A stretch of DNA of 64,000 bases. It comes from Methylobacterium sp. WSM2598. GTDB lineage: Bacteria; Pseudomonadota; Alphaproteobacteria; Rhizobiales; Beijerinckiaceae. Each line of letters opens with the position of its first letter. Within the stretch, counting starts at the first letter, position 1. Made by a program: the position numbers and the translations under genes. Location: the NCBI RefSeq assembly GCF_000379105.1, contig NZ_KB900609.1:2080826-2144825 (forward strand). The letters run 5' to 3'. Below are positions 32,613 through 42,684 of the stretch, piece after piece. The notes under the pieces are model-generated. The model was not told the origin of the DNA. It saw only the letters and a list, made by a program, of their open reading frames with translations, and did not search any database.

Positions 32613-32977
32613 GGGCTCGGTCCGGGCCGGCCGTGATCTCGGCCTTGGGCGTGGTGCAGATCCTGACCTGGGGCAGCTCCTACTACCTCCTGACCGTGCT
32701 CGCTCCACCGATCGCCCGGGATACCGGCTGGCCGCTGCCCTGGATCGTCGGCGGCCTCTCGGCCGGCCTGTTGGTCTCGGGGCTGGCCTCGCCTCGAGTC
32801 GGGCGCGCGATCGGCACTCACGGCGGCCGGCCTGTGCTGGCGTTCGCCGCGGTGGTGCTGGCGCTCGGGCTCGTCGTTATCGGCTCAGCGCCGAGCCTGC
32901 CGGTGTTCGTCCTCGGCTGGCTGGTGGACTTGCTTCGGGAAAGTGGAGAGCTCTTTCCGTGAGGGAGGAGGTTCCCG

Positions 32978-33274
32978 ATGCGAGAACCGAAGAAGCGCTT
33001 CACCCCTGAGTTTCGCGCCGAAGCCGTGCGCCTTGCTCACACGAGCGGGCGCAGCCGCCGAGAGGTCGCCGAGGATCTCGGCATCGGCCTCTCGACGTTG
33101 CGCCACTGGATCGACGGACAGCGCGATCGCGAGATGGAGGCGCCGCCCTCCGACCGCCAGGAGGACATGGCCGCCGAGCTGAAGCGGCTGCGGCGGGAGA
33201 ACGAGGTGTTGCGCCAGGAACGCGAGATCCTGAAGCGGGCCACGGCTTTTTTCGCCAAGGAGGGAAGTCGATGA
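32978..33274 (+). CDS. IS3-type transposase OrfA
   Basis: This 98-residue protein has an HTH (FTPEFRAEAVRLAHTSGRSR, REVAEDLGIGLSTLRHWI) and a leucine-zipper helix (LKRLRRENEVLRQEREILKR). It binds the element ends and, by frameshifting with OrfB, forms the active transposase. It overlaps orfB by four bases (ATGA). Confidence 0.92.
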   Translation: MREPKKRFTPEFRAEAVRLAHTSGRSRREVAEDLGIGLSTLRHWIDGQRDREMEAPPSDRQEDMAAELKRLRRENEVLRQEREILKRATAFFAKEGSR

Positions 33275-34146
33275 GGTTCCAGCTCATCGATGCGGCGAAG
33301 AAGGACTTCCCGGTCGCGCGTCTGTGCAAGCTCCTGGATGTCAGCCCGAGCGGCTACTTCGCCTGGAAGAACCGGCCCGCGTCGCGCCGTCAGCGCGAGG
33401 ACCTCGTGCTGCTCGCCCACGTCCGCTCGGCCTTCGCGCTCTCACACGAGACCTATGGCAGCCCGCGCATGACGCACGAGCTGCGCGAGCAAGGGCTTGG
33501 CGTGGGCCGGCGCCGCACGGCGCGGCTGATGCGGGAGAGCGGGCTCAAGGCTCGCCAGCCGCGCCGCTTTCGGCGCACCACCGACAGCCAGCATGCCTTC
33601 CCGGTCGCGCCCAACCGGCTCGACCAGGATTTCACCGCCGCAGAGCCCGACGAGAAGTGGGGGGCTGACATCTCCTACATCTGGACACGGGAGGGCTGGC
33701 TTTATCTGGCGGTGGTGATCGATCTTTATGCCCGGCGGGTCGTCGGCTGGGCAGCTGGCGACCGGCTGCACAAGGAATTGGCCCTGACTGCCTTGCGTCG
33801 CGCTTTGGTTGTGCGACGGCCGGCAGCTGGTCTGGTGCATCATTCGGATCGAGGTAGTCAGTATTGCTCGAACGAGTACCAGGCTGAACTACGAAGCCGC
33901 GGGATCACCATTTCGATGTCTGGCAAGGGCAACTGTTATGACAATGCGATGGTCGAGACGTTCTTCAAGACGCTGAAAAGCGAGATGGTCTGGCGCACCG
34001 TCTTCTACACGCGTGCCGAGGCGACCGAAGCCCTGGCCCGCTACATCGATGGCTTCTACAATCCCTGCCGGCGCCATTCCGCGCTCGGCTTCGTCAGCCC
34101 TGTCCGGTTCGAGAGGCGGGGCACCTGTTCAACCGCTCTCTACTAA
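33271..34146 (+). CDS. IS3-type transposase OrfB
   Basis: This 291-residue integrase-fold protein carries HTH_21 (FALSHETYGSPRMTHELREQ) and the rve DDE domain: D in WGADISYIWTREGWLYL, D in VHHSDRGSQYCSNEYQ, and E in YDNAMVETFFKTLKSEM. All three catalytic residues are present, so the element is probably competent. Confidence 0.93.
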   Translation: MRFQLIDAAKKDFPVARLCKLLDVSPSGYFAWKNRPASRRQREDLVLLAHVRSAFALSHETYGSPRMTHELREQGLGVGRRRTARLMRESGLKARQPRRFRRTTDSQHAFPVAPNRLDQDFTAAEPDEKWGADISYIWTREGWLYLAVVIDLYARRVVGWAAGDRLHKELALTALRRALVVRRPAAGLVHHSDRGSQYCSNEYQAELRSRGITISMSGKGNCYDNAMVETFFKTLKSEMVWRTVFYTRAEATEALARYIDGFYNPCRRHSALGFVSPVRFERRGTCSTALY

Positions 34147-35183
34147 ACCGAAGCAAGTCCAGCTGGTGCTCGGCGTCGGGATGGCGGCCGGCCTCTACGA
34201 TGCGGCCTTCGCGACGCTCGGGCGTCTCTTCGGGGCCGGCGCGAGACCGGCGATCACCGCGCTGACGCTGTGGGGCGGATTCGCCAGCACGGTGTGCTGG
34301 CCGCTCTCGGCCTACCTCGTCGAACACATGGGTTGGCGGGGGACCTGCTTCGCCTACGCGGGCCTGCTGCTCGCCCTGGCGCTGCCGCTGGTCCTGCTCG
34401 TCCTTCCTTCTGCGTCGCTCCTGCCGGATCCGGGCGCCGCAGCCGGCTCGGCCGGGGCGTCACCGCTGCGCGGGCGCGAGCGCCGGGCGTTCGTGCTGCT
34501 CGCGGGCATCCTGACCCTGTCGGGCGCGACGACGGCTATCATCTCCGTGCATCTGCTCACTCTGCTGCAGGCGCAGGGCGCGTCCCTCGCGACCGCGGTG
34601 TCGCTCGGCGCCCTGGTCGGCCCGTCCCAGGTCGCCGCGCGGGTGATCGAGATGGCGAACAGGGGCCGGCACCATCCGATCTGGACGCTCACCGCCGCCA
34701 TGGGCCTGATCGCCCTCGGGCTGGTGCTGCTGTGGACCGGGTTCCCGATCCTCGCCGCCGCGCTGGTGCTCTACGGGGCCGGCAACGGCGTTTACTCGAT
34801 CGCACGCGGCACCCTGCCGCTCGCGCTGTTCGGCCCGGCGCGCTACGCGCCGCTGCTGGGGCGGCTGGCGCAGCCGAACCTCGTCGCCTCGGCTCTCGCC
34901 CCGTCGCTGGGTGCAGTCGTGCTCGCGCAAGGAGGGACGCACGCCACCCTCACCGTGCTGGCCGGCTTGGCGGTGATCAACCTGCTGCTCGTGGGCGCGC
35001 TGTGGCGAGAGAGGTAACCGACACGAGGGGATCGGCGCCGCAAAGGACGGGGCCGGGATGGTTGTGAGCGCAGAAGGTGTGGATCTAAGAATCATGCGGA
35101 TCGCCAAGGGCACCGCACCATCCCCATCGGCAGGGAGTGCGCTAGATCGGCAGCGCCAGAACAATTTCGGGAGGAAGCCGAAC

Positions 35184-35993
35184 GTGAGAGTCAGCCGCAG
35201 GAACGTCCTGACAAGCCTTTCCGCGCTCGGGGCTGCAGTCCCATTAACGCGCGCCGTCGCGCAGACGCCTACACAAGGCGCGTCCAAGACTTACGTGCTG
35301 GTGCACGGCGCGTATGGGGGAGGGTGGATCTGGCGCGATGTCGCGGCGGGCTTGCGGCAGCAGGGCCACCGGGTCTGGACGCCTACGCAGACCGGCCTCG
35401 GCGAGCGCAGTCACCTTCTATCGCGCCAGATCACGGTCGATACCCACATCCAGGATGTCGCGAGCGTCATCGAGATGGAGGATCTGCACGACGTCGTCCT
35501 GGTCGGCCACTCATACGGCGGCATGGCGGTCACCGGCGTCGCGGATCGCATGACCGACCGCATCCGCCAGATCGTCTACCTCGATGCACTGATCCCGGAG
35601 AACGGCGAGAGCGCCTTCTCCATCTTGCCCTCTGGCATGGCGGACGCCCGGCGCAAGACGGCGCTCGACCAGGGCGCGGGCGTGGCGCTGCCGGTGCCCG
35701 GCCCGGACGCCTTCCCGATCCCGGCTGGCCCGGCCAAGGACTGGTTCATGCAGCGCCTGCGCCCGCACCCGATTGGCACCTACGAGAGCGCGATGCGGCT
35801 GGCGAAGCCGGCCGGCGCCGGCCTGCCCGTGACCTACGTCGCCTACACGAACCCGGCCCTGGCCTCGATCGAGCCGAGCCGGCAGCGCGCCCGAACCAAG
35901 GCAGGCTGGAACTACCGCGAATTGGCCGTGCCGCACGATGTCGAGGTGCCGATGCCCGAGAAGGTCGTCGAGGTGCTGGCGGGCGTAGGCTGA
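35184..35993 (+). CDS. Exported alpha/beta hydrolase (EstC-like)
   Basis: This 269-residue protein starts at the GTG at 35184 because GGGAGGAA lies eight bases before it. Tat-type signal: VRVSRRNVLTSLSALGAAVP, cleaved near AVAQ. Fold: YVLVHGAYGGGWIWRDVAAG gives the oxyanion HG, GHSYGGMAV the nucleophile serine, YLDAL a strand end, and VPHDVEVPMPEKV the catalytic histidine near the C-terminus. The family includes small esterases for salicylate-type, pyrethroid and pheromone esters. It stands alone between the MFS genes and the long repeat. Confidence 0.82.
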   Translation: MRVSRRNVLTSLSALGAAVPLTRAVAQTPTQGASKTYVLVHGAYGGGWIWRDVAAGLRQQGHRVWTPTQTGLGERSHLLSRQITVDTHIQDVASVIEMEDLHDVVLVGHSYGGMAVTGVADRMTDRIRQIVYLDALIPENGESAFSILPSGMADARRKTALDQGAGVALPVPGPDAFPIPAGPAKDWFMQRLRPHPIGTYESAMRLAKPAGAGLPVTYVAYTNPALASIEPSRQRARTKAGWNYRELAVPHDVEVPMPEKVVEVLAGVG

Positions 35994-36078
35994 CTGGTTC
36001 GGCGCTCAGCCTAAGGGTGCCTTCCTGGCGAGGGCACTCCGGCTGCCAGCGTCGCCTCGACGTGCTTTGAAGTAGCAT

Positions 36079-36690
36079 TGTGCGCCAAGGACGACGCCGC
36101 CAAGGATCGGGCCGGGGACGTCATGAGCGCAGAAGGCATCCCTCAGCCGCTGGGTGGAAATCACTAGGACTTCACGTTCCGCTGCTGGGTCGCAGGGCAT
36201 AGGTCCGGAAGACCGCCGATCACGCCCGCGGGTGCGCGCTAGGTCGCGAGCAAGATCTCCACGTCCGGGTCGCTCTCCGCGGCCCGATGTGGCCCAATTG
36301 TGCCGCGGACGCGCTTCGCTCAGCTCAAGAAGAGTTCGCGAGGCGCTAAGTCCTTGATCGATTAGGGAGCGACTTGAGCACTAGCTCTACGGGTCCTCCG
36401 CCTTCGGAGGGCAACGCTCTATCCAGCTGAGCTACGGGTGCTGACCGCGGCACTTCACTAGCGCATGACGCGGGCCGGCGCAACGGCGAAGAGGGACGTG
36501 AATCCGCTCAAGGGGATCGGGCGCCGGCTCCTCAGGCAAAGGTCACACGGTCGAGCCGTGTCGGGTGCGCGGGGAGGGGAGGCAGGGGCAGGAAGGGGCC
36601 GGCGCTGTGCCTCGGGTGCGGACGGATTGCGCCGCGGTTGAGGCGCGTGCACCGCGGGTGTGCCGCAGTGCTGCCTCCCGGACGCCGTCC
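36079..36690. repeat. 600-base direct repeat, copy 1
   Basis: This segment matches 54003-54600 in the same orientation, 17.9 kb away. About 195 bases (from 36383 to about 36578) differ at only about four positions; the 5' 300 bases are more diverged. It contains a truncated tRNA-Arg on the minus strand and the region upstream of it. The 5' part is the dispersed element also found near 2463. No intact gene lies between 35994 and 36763. Confidence 0.85.
36398..36441 (-). tRNA. Truncated tRNA-Arg (CCG), 5' half
   Basis: On the minus strand the acceptor 5' strand GCACCCG, the D arm GCTCAGCTGGATAGAGC and the anticodon arm with loop CTCCGAA (anticodon CCG at 36407-36405) are perfect. The following bases diverge: there is no variable loop, T arm or CGGGTGC acceptor partner. 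It is therefore a 5' fragment, not a functional tRNA. An equal fragment lies at 54326-54369. Confidence 0.8.
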
Positions 36691-36763
36691 CGGGCGACGC
36701 CATGGCGCGTGCCCGGATTGATAGTAGCGGGCTTATCGCGGCCCGGCTGACACGCCGTGGAGC

Positions 36764-38272
36764 TCAAGATGCTCCGCGGCCGGTCTGAGCGGCTGCGCCG
36801 GCTCCAGCTCGCCGGCCGAACACGACGCCGGAGGTCAGGCCGGAGCCACCCGGATAGCCGTTGAAGAACACCCCGCCGACGATCTCGCCGCAGGCGTAAA
36901 GGCCGGGGATCGGCGCACCGTTCTCGGCGATCACTGCGCCGGCCTCGTCCACCTCCAGGCCGCCATAAGTGAAGGTGATGCCGCCGGTGACCGGATAGGC
37001 CTTGAACGGCGGGGTATCGAGGGCCTGCGCCCAGTTCGATTTCGGGAGATCGAGGCCCTTCGTCCCGCGGCCGTCCTTGGCGGCCGGGTTGAACTGGACG
37101 CTCTCGTCTACGGCGGCGTTGAAAGCGGCCAGCGTGGCGCGGGCCTGCTCCTTGTTGTTGAGTCCGTCGAGCTTGTCGATCAGCCGGTCGAGAGTGTCAG
37201 CTTCGACGTAATGCGCGTCGTGGAAGCGGTATTCGCTGTAGAGCAGGGAATCGACCTTCGAGTCGAAGATCTGCCACGCGATGTGTTTCGGCTGCTCCAT
37301 GATCGCGCGGCCGAACTGCGCGTAGGTGTAGTTGCGGAAGTCGCGGCCCTCGTCGACGAAGCGGCGCCCCTCGGCGTTGATCATGACACCGAGGAAGTAA
37401 CAGATCTTGCGGTAGTGCTTGCGCTCGAGGTGGGGCAGGGCGAGGTTGCCGTAGGGTGGTGTGTAGAGGTCCATCGGCGTGGCGTGACAGCCGCCGTAGA
37501 AGCCGTGCCGCCGCGCCCCGAGCCGGAACGCCATGGCGAGCCCGTCGCCGCGGTTGTGGGGCGTGCCGCGCACCTTGGCGTCCTCCCAGCCTGGGCCGAT
37601 GAGTTCGGCACGCAATTCGGGGTTCGACTCGAAGCCGCCGCAGCCCAGGATTACGGCACGCGCCCGGATCGTCCCGGCCTCGCCGGCGGCGTGCGTGCGC
37701 ACGCCGCAAACGCGCCCATCTTCGACGATCAGGTCCTCGGCCGCGCAGCCGAAACGGATTTCGCCGCCAAGTGCCTTGAACGCGGCGCGCTCGGCCTGGA
37801 CGAGGCCCAGGCCCTCGTCGCGGGTCGCGAGCGTCAGGCCACCCCAGAACACGAAACGCCCGTCCTTCTCGTAGGACTGGCGGGCGTAGATCGGCTCGAA
37901 TTTCACACCCTTCGAGGCGAGCCAGCGCACAGCGTCGTAGCTCTCGGCGATCAGCGTCTGCTGCTCACGGCTGAGCGGGCGCCCATCATTGAAGCCGAGG
38001 AGGTCTGCCGCGAAGCGCTCGGCCGTGTAAGCGCCGAACTCCGTGCGAGCCAGGCGCGGGTCGTGCGGATCTTCCAGGAGCGGCAGGAGGTCATTCTTGC
38101 CCTCGTAGACGAAGCGCATTGCGCCCGCGGTGTAGGCGGTGTTGCCGCCGGCGAGATCGGGCCCCGCCTTCTCGATGATCAGCACGCGGCGGCCCTGCTC
38201 GCGCGCCGCGATGGCCGCGCTCATCGCGGCGTTGCCGGAGCCGACGACGATAATGTCCCACTCGGTCTGCAT
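36764..38272 (-). CDS. tcuA: FAD-dependent tricarballylate dehydrogenase TcuA
   Basis: This 502-residue flavoprotein of the fumarate reductase/succinate dehydrogenase family starts at MQTEWD (38272), with GGAGA nine bases upstream. The FAD site is IIVVGSGNAAMSAAIAAREQ. The TcuA-type capping and active-site region is VRGTPHNRGDGLAMAFRLGA, and the end is GLYACGEIVGGVFFNGYPGG then SGLTSGVVFGRRAG. It oxidises tricarballylate to cis-aconitate in enterobacteria. The upstream MFS relic on the same strand fits the tcuC-type citrate/tricarballylate permease. A degraded copy of its 3' end is at 56.6-56.8 kb. Confidence 0.85.
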   Translation of the reverse strand: MQTEWDIIVVGSGNAAMSAAIAAREQGRRVLIIEKAGPDLAGGNTAYTAGAMRFVYEGKNDLLPLLEDPHDPRLARTEFGAYTAERFAADLLGFNDGRPLSREQQTLIAESYDAVRWLASKGVKFEPIYARQSYEKDGRFVFWGGLTLATRDEGLGLVQAERAAFKALGGEIRFGCAAEDLIVEDGRVCGVRTHAAGEAGTIRARAVILGCGGFESNPELRAELIGPGWEDAKVRGTPHNRGDGLAMAFRLGARRHGFYGGCHATPMDLYTPPYGNLALPHLERKHYRKICYFLGVMINAEGRRFVDEGRDFRNYTYAQFGRAIMEQPKHIAWQIFDSKVDSLLYSEYRFHDAHYVEADTLDRLIDKLDGLNNKEQARATLAAFNAAVDESVQFNPAAKDGRGTKGLDLPKSNWAQALDTPPFKAYPVTGGITFTYGGLEVDEAGAVIAENGAPIPGLYACGEIVGGVFFNGYPGGSGLTSGVVFGRRAGAGAAAQTGRGAS

Positions 38273-38287
38273 GGGGGATCTCTCCAT

Positions 38288-38492
38288 GATGGTCGGCCGC
38301 GGCGGGCCGCACAGCCGTGTGGCCGCGGTAGAATGTTAGGGCGGCACCAAGCCCGCATGCAGCGGCAAGCATCAGCCAGTAGGCTGGGGCGGCCTTGTCG
38401 CCGGTAGCGCTGATGAGCGAGGTTGAGACCAGGGGCGTCGCGGTGCCGAATAGGGCCGCCGCTTTCGTTGAGAAATTAGCCGACAGAGCCAA
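38288..38492 (-). pseudogene. 3' remnant of an MHS-type MFS permease
   Basis: The frame reads ALSANFSTKAAALFGTATPL, VSTSLISATGDKAAPAYWLM and LAAACGLGAALTFYRG. These are the last two helices of citrate/proline-betaine type (MHS) permeases. All upstream helices are gone: it joins directly to the end of the dsbA-like remnant. The frame then runs on past the tcuA start, so the original stop is lost as well. Confidence 0.65.
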
Positions 38493-38930
38493 GCACCTTG
38501 AGCCACTGCTCGGTCGGCCGCGCGCCAGAGACCGCCCACTTGCGGTCGACGATGAAGAACGGCACGCCCGCGATCTGCATCCCGGCAGCTTGCTGTTCTA
38601 CGGCCTCGACGAGCGCTCTCAGCTGCTCGTTGCTGAGCGCCTCCTCGATGACGGGGCGGCCGAGCCCGGCGGCTTCGCCGATGACGATGAGCACATCGGG
38701 GTCGCCGATATCCCGGCCCTCGTCGAAGTAGGCGCGGAACAGCGCGTCCACGAACGGATCGGCTCGCCCATCGTGCGTCCCGGCCGCGATCAGCATGTGG
38801 GCACGCCGTGTGTTCGGGGTCCGGAGCACCGAGTGAAGGCGATGCTGATGCACTCCCGGCGGCCAAGGTTGCGGCGGACGGAGTGCGCCCGCTCGTGCAA
38901 CTGCGGGAACTCACGTTCCTGAGGCGGGCG
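38476..38930 (-). pseudogene. DsbA-family protein remnant, frameshifted
   Basis: The 3' part is closely related to the intact gene at 49086-49709: LRTPNTRRAHMLIAAGTHDG, VDALFRAYFDEGRDIGDPD, GVPFFIVDRKWAVSGARPTE, QWLKVLGSVG-stop. Upstream, NLGRRECISIAF lies in another frame, which shows a frameshift near 38850. The CPWC-containing N-terminus is absent. It is a paralogue in decay. Confidence 0.75.
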
Positions 38931-39080
38931 CCAGCGCCGACCGCGCCCTCCACCGGCAGTCCCCTCAGTTCGGCCGTAACTCGCTCCGACTCCTCGTATC
39001 GTAACCTTGCGGCCGAGCAGGTTGTTGCTTGCCATGCGATCGTCAGTTGATAATGCTGAGCTGATGCGAGGGCTCATGGC

Positions 39081-39857
39081 ATGGTTGCGAAACATGGCAG
39101 GACCAAACGCGCCGTCACCAGTTTCGCCCTCATGCTGATGGTCGTCGTGGCGGCTCCCTCGGCCAAGGCCATCGACGATGCCGGTCGGGATGACCGGCGC
39201 ATCGCCGAGATGCTGGCGGCCATGCTGCGCGCGGGAAGGACGGTCATCTCGCAATCCCAGGACGTGATCAACGATCCGACGGCTCGTCACAAGGGTCTCG
39301 ACGGAGACGCCGTGCTGGCCCGTTCCGTCGAGGTCTACCGCCAGGCGACGGGCATGGATCCAGGCGCGCTTCCGGCGGGAAGCCGGGAGGGCCGGCTCCT
39401 GCAATACGAGATGGCGGCGATCAAGGAAGTGGTGGACGCCAACCAAGGCACGATCAACGCCGCCGGGACCGGCTTCAAGGGGTTCATCCCGGCGGTCTTC
39501 GCTCGCCTCGTCAGCGAGGCGTTCTCGCGCCGGGCCCAAGGCGAGGCAGACATGAAAGTCACGGCGCCCCTGAGCCTGGTCCGCAACCGCAAGGTTCGGC
39601 CGGACGCTTGGGAGGCGGAGGTGATTAAGGACCGTTTCCAGGCCCCGGACTGGCCGCATGGCAAGTCTTACGAGATGATCATGGACGACCAGAATGGACC
39701 GCTCTTCCGCATCGCCGTGCCGGAATACTATACCGCCTCGTGCCTGAGCTGCCACGGCGGCCCGAAGGGGGACCTGGACATCACGGGATACCCCAAGGAA
39801 GGCGCGCGCGTGGGCGATCTCGGCAGCGTCATCAGCATCAGGCTGAGGCGCTCGTGA
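39081..39857 (+). CDS. Exported haem-binding sensor-type protein (Tll0287-like/DUF3365)
   Basis: This 258-residue protein has a signal helix ([18 protein letters not shown]), then a helical Tll0287-like domain. A C-type haem motif, [11 protein letters not shown], lies near residues 224-234, just after [12 protein letters not shown]. In this family the motif occurs in periplasmic sensor or electron-transfer modules, often fused to or next to kinases. It ends 43 bases before the hybrid kinase gene. It probably supplies the redox or gas input for that kinase. Confidence 0.75.
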   Translation: MVAKHGRTKRAVTSFALMLMVVVAAPSAKAIDDAGRDDRRIAEMLAAMLRAGRTVISQSQDVINDPTARHKGLDGDAVLARSVEVYRQATGMDPGALPAGSREGRLLQYEMAAIKEVVDANQGTINAAGTGFKGFIPAVFARLVSEAFSRRAQGEADMKVTAPLSLVRNRKVRPDAWEAEVIKDRFQAPDWPHGKSYEMIMDDQNGPLFRIAVPEYYTASCLSCHGGPKGDLDITGYPKEGARVGDLGSVISIRLRRS

Positions 39858-39900
39858 CGGCGGCGCTCGCCGCGCCGGGACGGCGGAGAGTGCCGCAACG

Positions 39901-42684
39901 ATGAGGCTCGCGGTGAGTCCGACGCACCTCCTCGATCACATCTCCATCAGGACACGGCTGATCCTCCTCGCCTTCATCCTGATGGCCGGCATCATCGGAA
40001 CCAACCTCTATCTCTGCACTGCCCTGAACCGGGCGGCCGAGGCGGCCGCCCGCGCGGACCGTGCCATGGTTCGCATCGAGGTCGCGAACGACGTCCGCAA
40101 TGCCTTCGCGGACCTGCGCTACTGGACGACCGACCTCGCCGTCAGCCTGCTCACGCAATCCGAGCGCAACGCGGCCGAGGCGCGCAAGAAGCTCGACGCG
40201 CAGCTGTCTGTCCTGGCCAAGACCGACCCGACCACGGCTGCCCAGATCGCCACGGAGGTCGCGGCTTTCGCCGAAACGGCCAACAAGGGGGTCGACGCCT
40301 ACACCAACGACCAGCGCGTGATCGGCAATTCCCTGGTCGCTGAGGCGCGGCGTCACGGCATCGCGGTCGACCGCATCCTCGCTCAGCTCGACGATCAGCT
40401 CTCCGGGCAGGCCCACAGCGCGCGCGACCTCGTGCTCGCGCGGACGATGACGGCGACGCGGGTCTCGTTCATCGTGGTGGGTCTGGCGATCGTGTTCGGG
40501 ATCGGGCTGACCGCGCTGGTGCTGCACTCCATCCTGGTGCCGCTGCGACAGGTGGTGAAGTCCCTGAGCGCGATCAGCGAGGGGCGTTTCGACGTGCCGC
40601 TGCCTGAAACCCGGGACGCGGAGATCCGCGGCATCGTGCGGGTCATCGCGTTGCTTCGGACAGCTCAGGCGGAGCGCGAGCGCCTGACGCGCGAAGCGGA
40701 GCACCAGCGGCTCATCCTCGAGGACGCGGTGGCCTGCATGCAGGAGGGCTTCGCCCTCTACGATCGCGACGACCGCCTCGTCATGGCGAACGCGCGCTAC
40801 AGCGAGATGCTGATGGGCCAGTCCGCCGCTGCCGCGATGGGGCTGCCGTTCGAGACACTGATCCAGCAGGTCGCGGCGCGGCGCGACGAGTCGGACGCCG
40901 AGGCGGACCTGGATCACGACGCGTGGATCGCCCAACGCCTCGCCGAGCATCGTCGGTCTGGGAGCACGACGGAGACACGGGTGCGCGGGCGCTGGCTCCA
41001 GATCGCCAAGCACCGGACCCACGACGGGGGCACGGTAACCCTCGTGATGGACATCACCGATCTCAAGCAGCGCGAGATCGAGCTGGACCAAGCCAGGGCG
41101 GAAGCCGAGCGGGCCAACCAGGTGAAGTCGGAGTTCCTGGCCAACATGAGCCACGAACTGCGCACACCCCTCAACGCGATCATCGGCTACAGCCAGATGC
41201 TGCGGGAGGATGCGGCCGACGATGGCAATGACGGCGCGGCCGCGGACCTCACCAAGATCGAGGGAGCCGGCAAGCACCTCCTCGACCTGATCAATGACAT
41301 TCTCGATCTTTCCAAGATCGAGGCCGGCAAGATGGAGGTATTCCTCGAAGAGATCAATATTCCTGAGTTGCTGGAGGATGTGCGCCTGCTGATTGAGCCG
41401 GTTGCGGCGCGAAACGACAATCGGCTGGTGGTCGCCTGTGCAGCGGGGGCGTCCCGGATGGTCACGGATGTCACGAAGTTGAAGCAGAGTCTTCTGAACC
41501 TGCTCAGCAATGCTGCAAAGTTCACTAAGGGTGGTCTGTTGACGCTGTCGGTCGATCCGGATCCCGACCGGGCCGGCAATCTCTGCTTCGCCGTCAGCGA
41601 CACCGGCATCGGTCTCTCGCCGGAGCAGGTCGGCCGCCTCTTCCAGGCCTTCCAGCAGGCGGACAACTCGACGACGCGGAAGTTCGGCGGGACGGGCCTG
41701 GGCCTCGCGATCACGCGCAGCTTCGCCCGCATGCTGGGGGGAGACATCGCGGTTACGAGCGCGCTCGGCGCGGGCAGCACCTTCGTCATCACCTTGCCCG
41801 CGCATCCGCCCGTCAAGGCCCCCCCCGCGGAGGGCCGCGCGGGCGAGGCGGCCGCCAGGACCCTGCCCGACGGCAAGCAGGCCGACCTGCCGGGGCCGAC
41901 GATCCTCGTCGTCGATGACGACGCGGCCTCGCGCCACATCATCGGCTCGCTCCTGATTCGCGAGGGCTACAGACCGATCTACGCCGAGTCCGGCGAGGAC
42001 GCGCTTCAGGTGGCTCGCGAGAGGCAGCCCGCCGCCATCACGCTCGACATCATGATGCCCCGCCTCGACGGGTGGGCCGTGTTGCAGGCGCTGAAATCCG
42101 ATCCGGACCTGACGCCGATCCCGGTGATCCTCGTCTCGATCGCGGCCGACCGCGGGCTCGGCTTCTCGCTCGGCGCCTCGGCGGTGCTGAGCAAGCCCGT
42201 AGACCGCGCCCAGCTCGCCGCCGCCATCCGGACGCACCGGCTGCAGGGCGCGGGTGAACTCGTCCTCATCGTCGAGGACGACGGCGCCATGCAGGCCGTG
42301 ACCGCCCGCACGGTCGAGCGCCTGGGCTGCCGTGCGGAGATCGTTGGCAATGGTCGAGAGGCCCTGGACTGGCTCGCAACCCACCCGCAGCCCCGGCTCG
42401 TTCTCCTAGACCTCATGATGCCGGTGATGAACGGCTTCGAGTTCCTGCGCGAGTTGCGCTCCTGCGCCGACAGCCGGGAGATCCCGGTGATCGTCCTGAC
42501 CGCTAAGTCGTTGACTGAGGCGGAGCGTGCGGAGCTCGTCACCATGACCGAGGGCGTGGTGTCGAAGGCGGATGCCGGGAGGCTCGATCTGAAATGGGTT
42601 CTTCACGAGACGCTGTTCGGCCATAACGGGCCGCCGGCAGCCGGGGCGGTTAGCGAGCGACCTGCGGCAGAGGAGGTCACATGA
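39901..42684 (+). CDS. Hybrid histidine kinase: HAMP-PAS-HisKA-HATPase-REC-REC
   Basis: This 927-residue membrane kinase has helices at about 18-40 and 186-210 flanking a 145-residue periplasmic helical domain. Then come HAMP ([20 protein letters not shown]) and PAS ([20 protein letters not shown]). HisKA has H418 in [17 protein letters not shown]. The ATPase domain has [24 protein letters not shown] and [11 protein letters not shown]. Two receivers have D716 ([11 protein letters not shown]) and D837 ([11 protein letters not shown]). The arrangement is that of branched phosphorelays. The stop overlaps the next gene by four bases. Confidence 0.92.
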   Translation: MRLAVSPTHLLDHISIRTRLILLAFILMAGIIGTNLYLCTALNRAAEAAARADRAMVRIEVANDVRNAFADLRYWTTDLAVSLLTQSERNAAEARKKLDAQLSVLAKTDPTTAAQIATEVAAFAETANKGVDAYTNDQRVIGNSLVAEARRHGIAVDRILAQLDDQLSGQAHSARDLVLARTMTATRVSFIVVGLAIVFGIGLTALVLHSILVPLRQVVKSLSAISEGRFDVPLPETRDAEIRGIVRVIALLRTAQAERERLTREAEHQRLILEDAVACMQEGFALYDRDDRLVMANARYSEMLMGQSAAAAMGLPFETLIQQVAARRDESDAEADLDHDAWIAQRLAEHRRSGSTTETRVRGRWLQIAKHRTHDGGTVTLVMDITDLKQREIELDQARAEAERANQVKSEFLANMSHELRTPLNAIIGYSQMLREDAADDGNDGAAADLTKIEGAGKHLLDLINDILDLSKIEAGKMEVFLEEINIPELLEDVRLLIEPVAARNDNRLVVACAAGASRMVTDVTKLKQSLLNLLSNAAKFTKGGLLTLSVDPDPDRAGNLCFAVSDTGIGLSPEQVGRLFQAFQQADNSTTRKFGGTGLGLAITRSFARMLGGDIAVTSALGAGSTFVITLPAHPPVKAPPAEGRAGEAAARTLPDGKQADLPGPTILVVDDDAASRHIIGSLLIREGYRPIYAESGEDALQVARERQPAAITLDIMMPRLDGWAVLQALKSDPDLTPIPVILVSIAADRGLGFSLGASAVLSKPVDRAQLAAAIRTHRLQGAGELVLIVEDDGAMQAVTARTVERLGCRAEIVGNGREALDWLATHPQPRLVLLDLMMPVMNGFEFLRELRSCADSREIPVIVLTAKSLTEAERAELVTMTEGVVSKADAGRLDLKWVLHETLFGHNGPPAAGAVSERPAAEEVT

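Larger units (their letters stand above)
32925..34161 (+). mobile_element. IS3-family insertion sequence, 1237 bp, complete
   Basis: The ends are TGGACTTGCTTCGG (32925-32938) and its exact complement CCGAAGCAAGTCCA (34148-34161); similarity extends, with mismatches, to about 26 bases. The flanks carry a 5-base target duplication GCTGG (32920-32924 and 34162-34166). It contains two overlapping transposase frames. Confidence 0.93.
32609..35017 (+). pseudogene. Second MFS transporter, split by an IS3-type element
   Basis: The 5' part (32609-32924) and 3' part (34167-35017) join exactly when the insertion and one copy of the GCTGG target duplication are removed. The join reads VFVLGWLVLGVGMAAGLYDA in one frame, and the complete protein would have 388 residues. 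The 5' part starts MRARSGPAVISALGV and overlaps the preceding MFS gene. The 3' part holds helices 4-12. The gene is therefore inactive now but undamaged apart from the insertion, so the event is recent. Confidence 0.9.

Noticed and set aside
36398..36441. Functional tRNA-Arg
   Set aside because: The T arm and the 3' acceptor strand are missing, so it cannot fold as a tRNA; called as a fragment. The same applies to 54326-54369.
37211..38407. 398-codon open frame on the plus strand
   Set aside because: Antisense to tcuA, whose FAD and active-site motifs are clear on the other strand.
39838..42384. 848-codon open frame on the minus strand
   Set aside because: It is the reverse-strand shadow of the hybrid kinase; its composition (Arg, His, Asp-rich) and lack of domains show it is not a gene.
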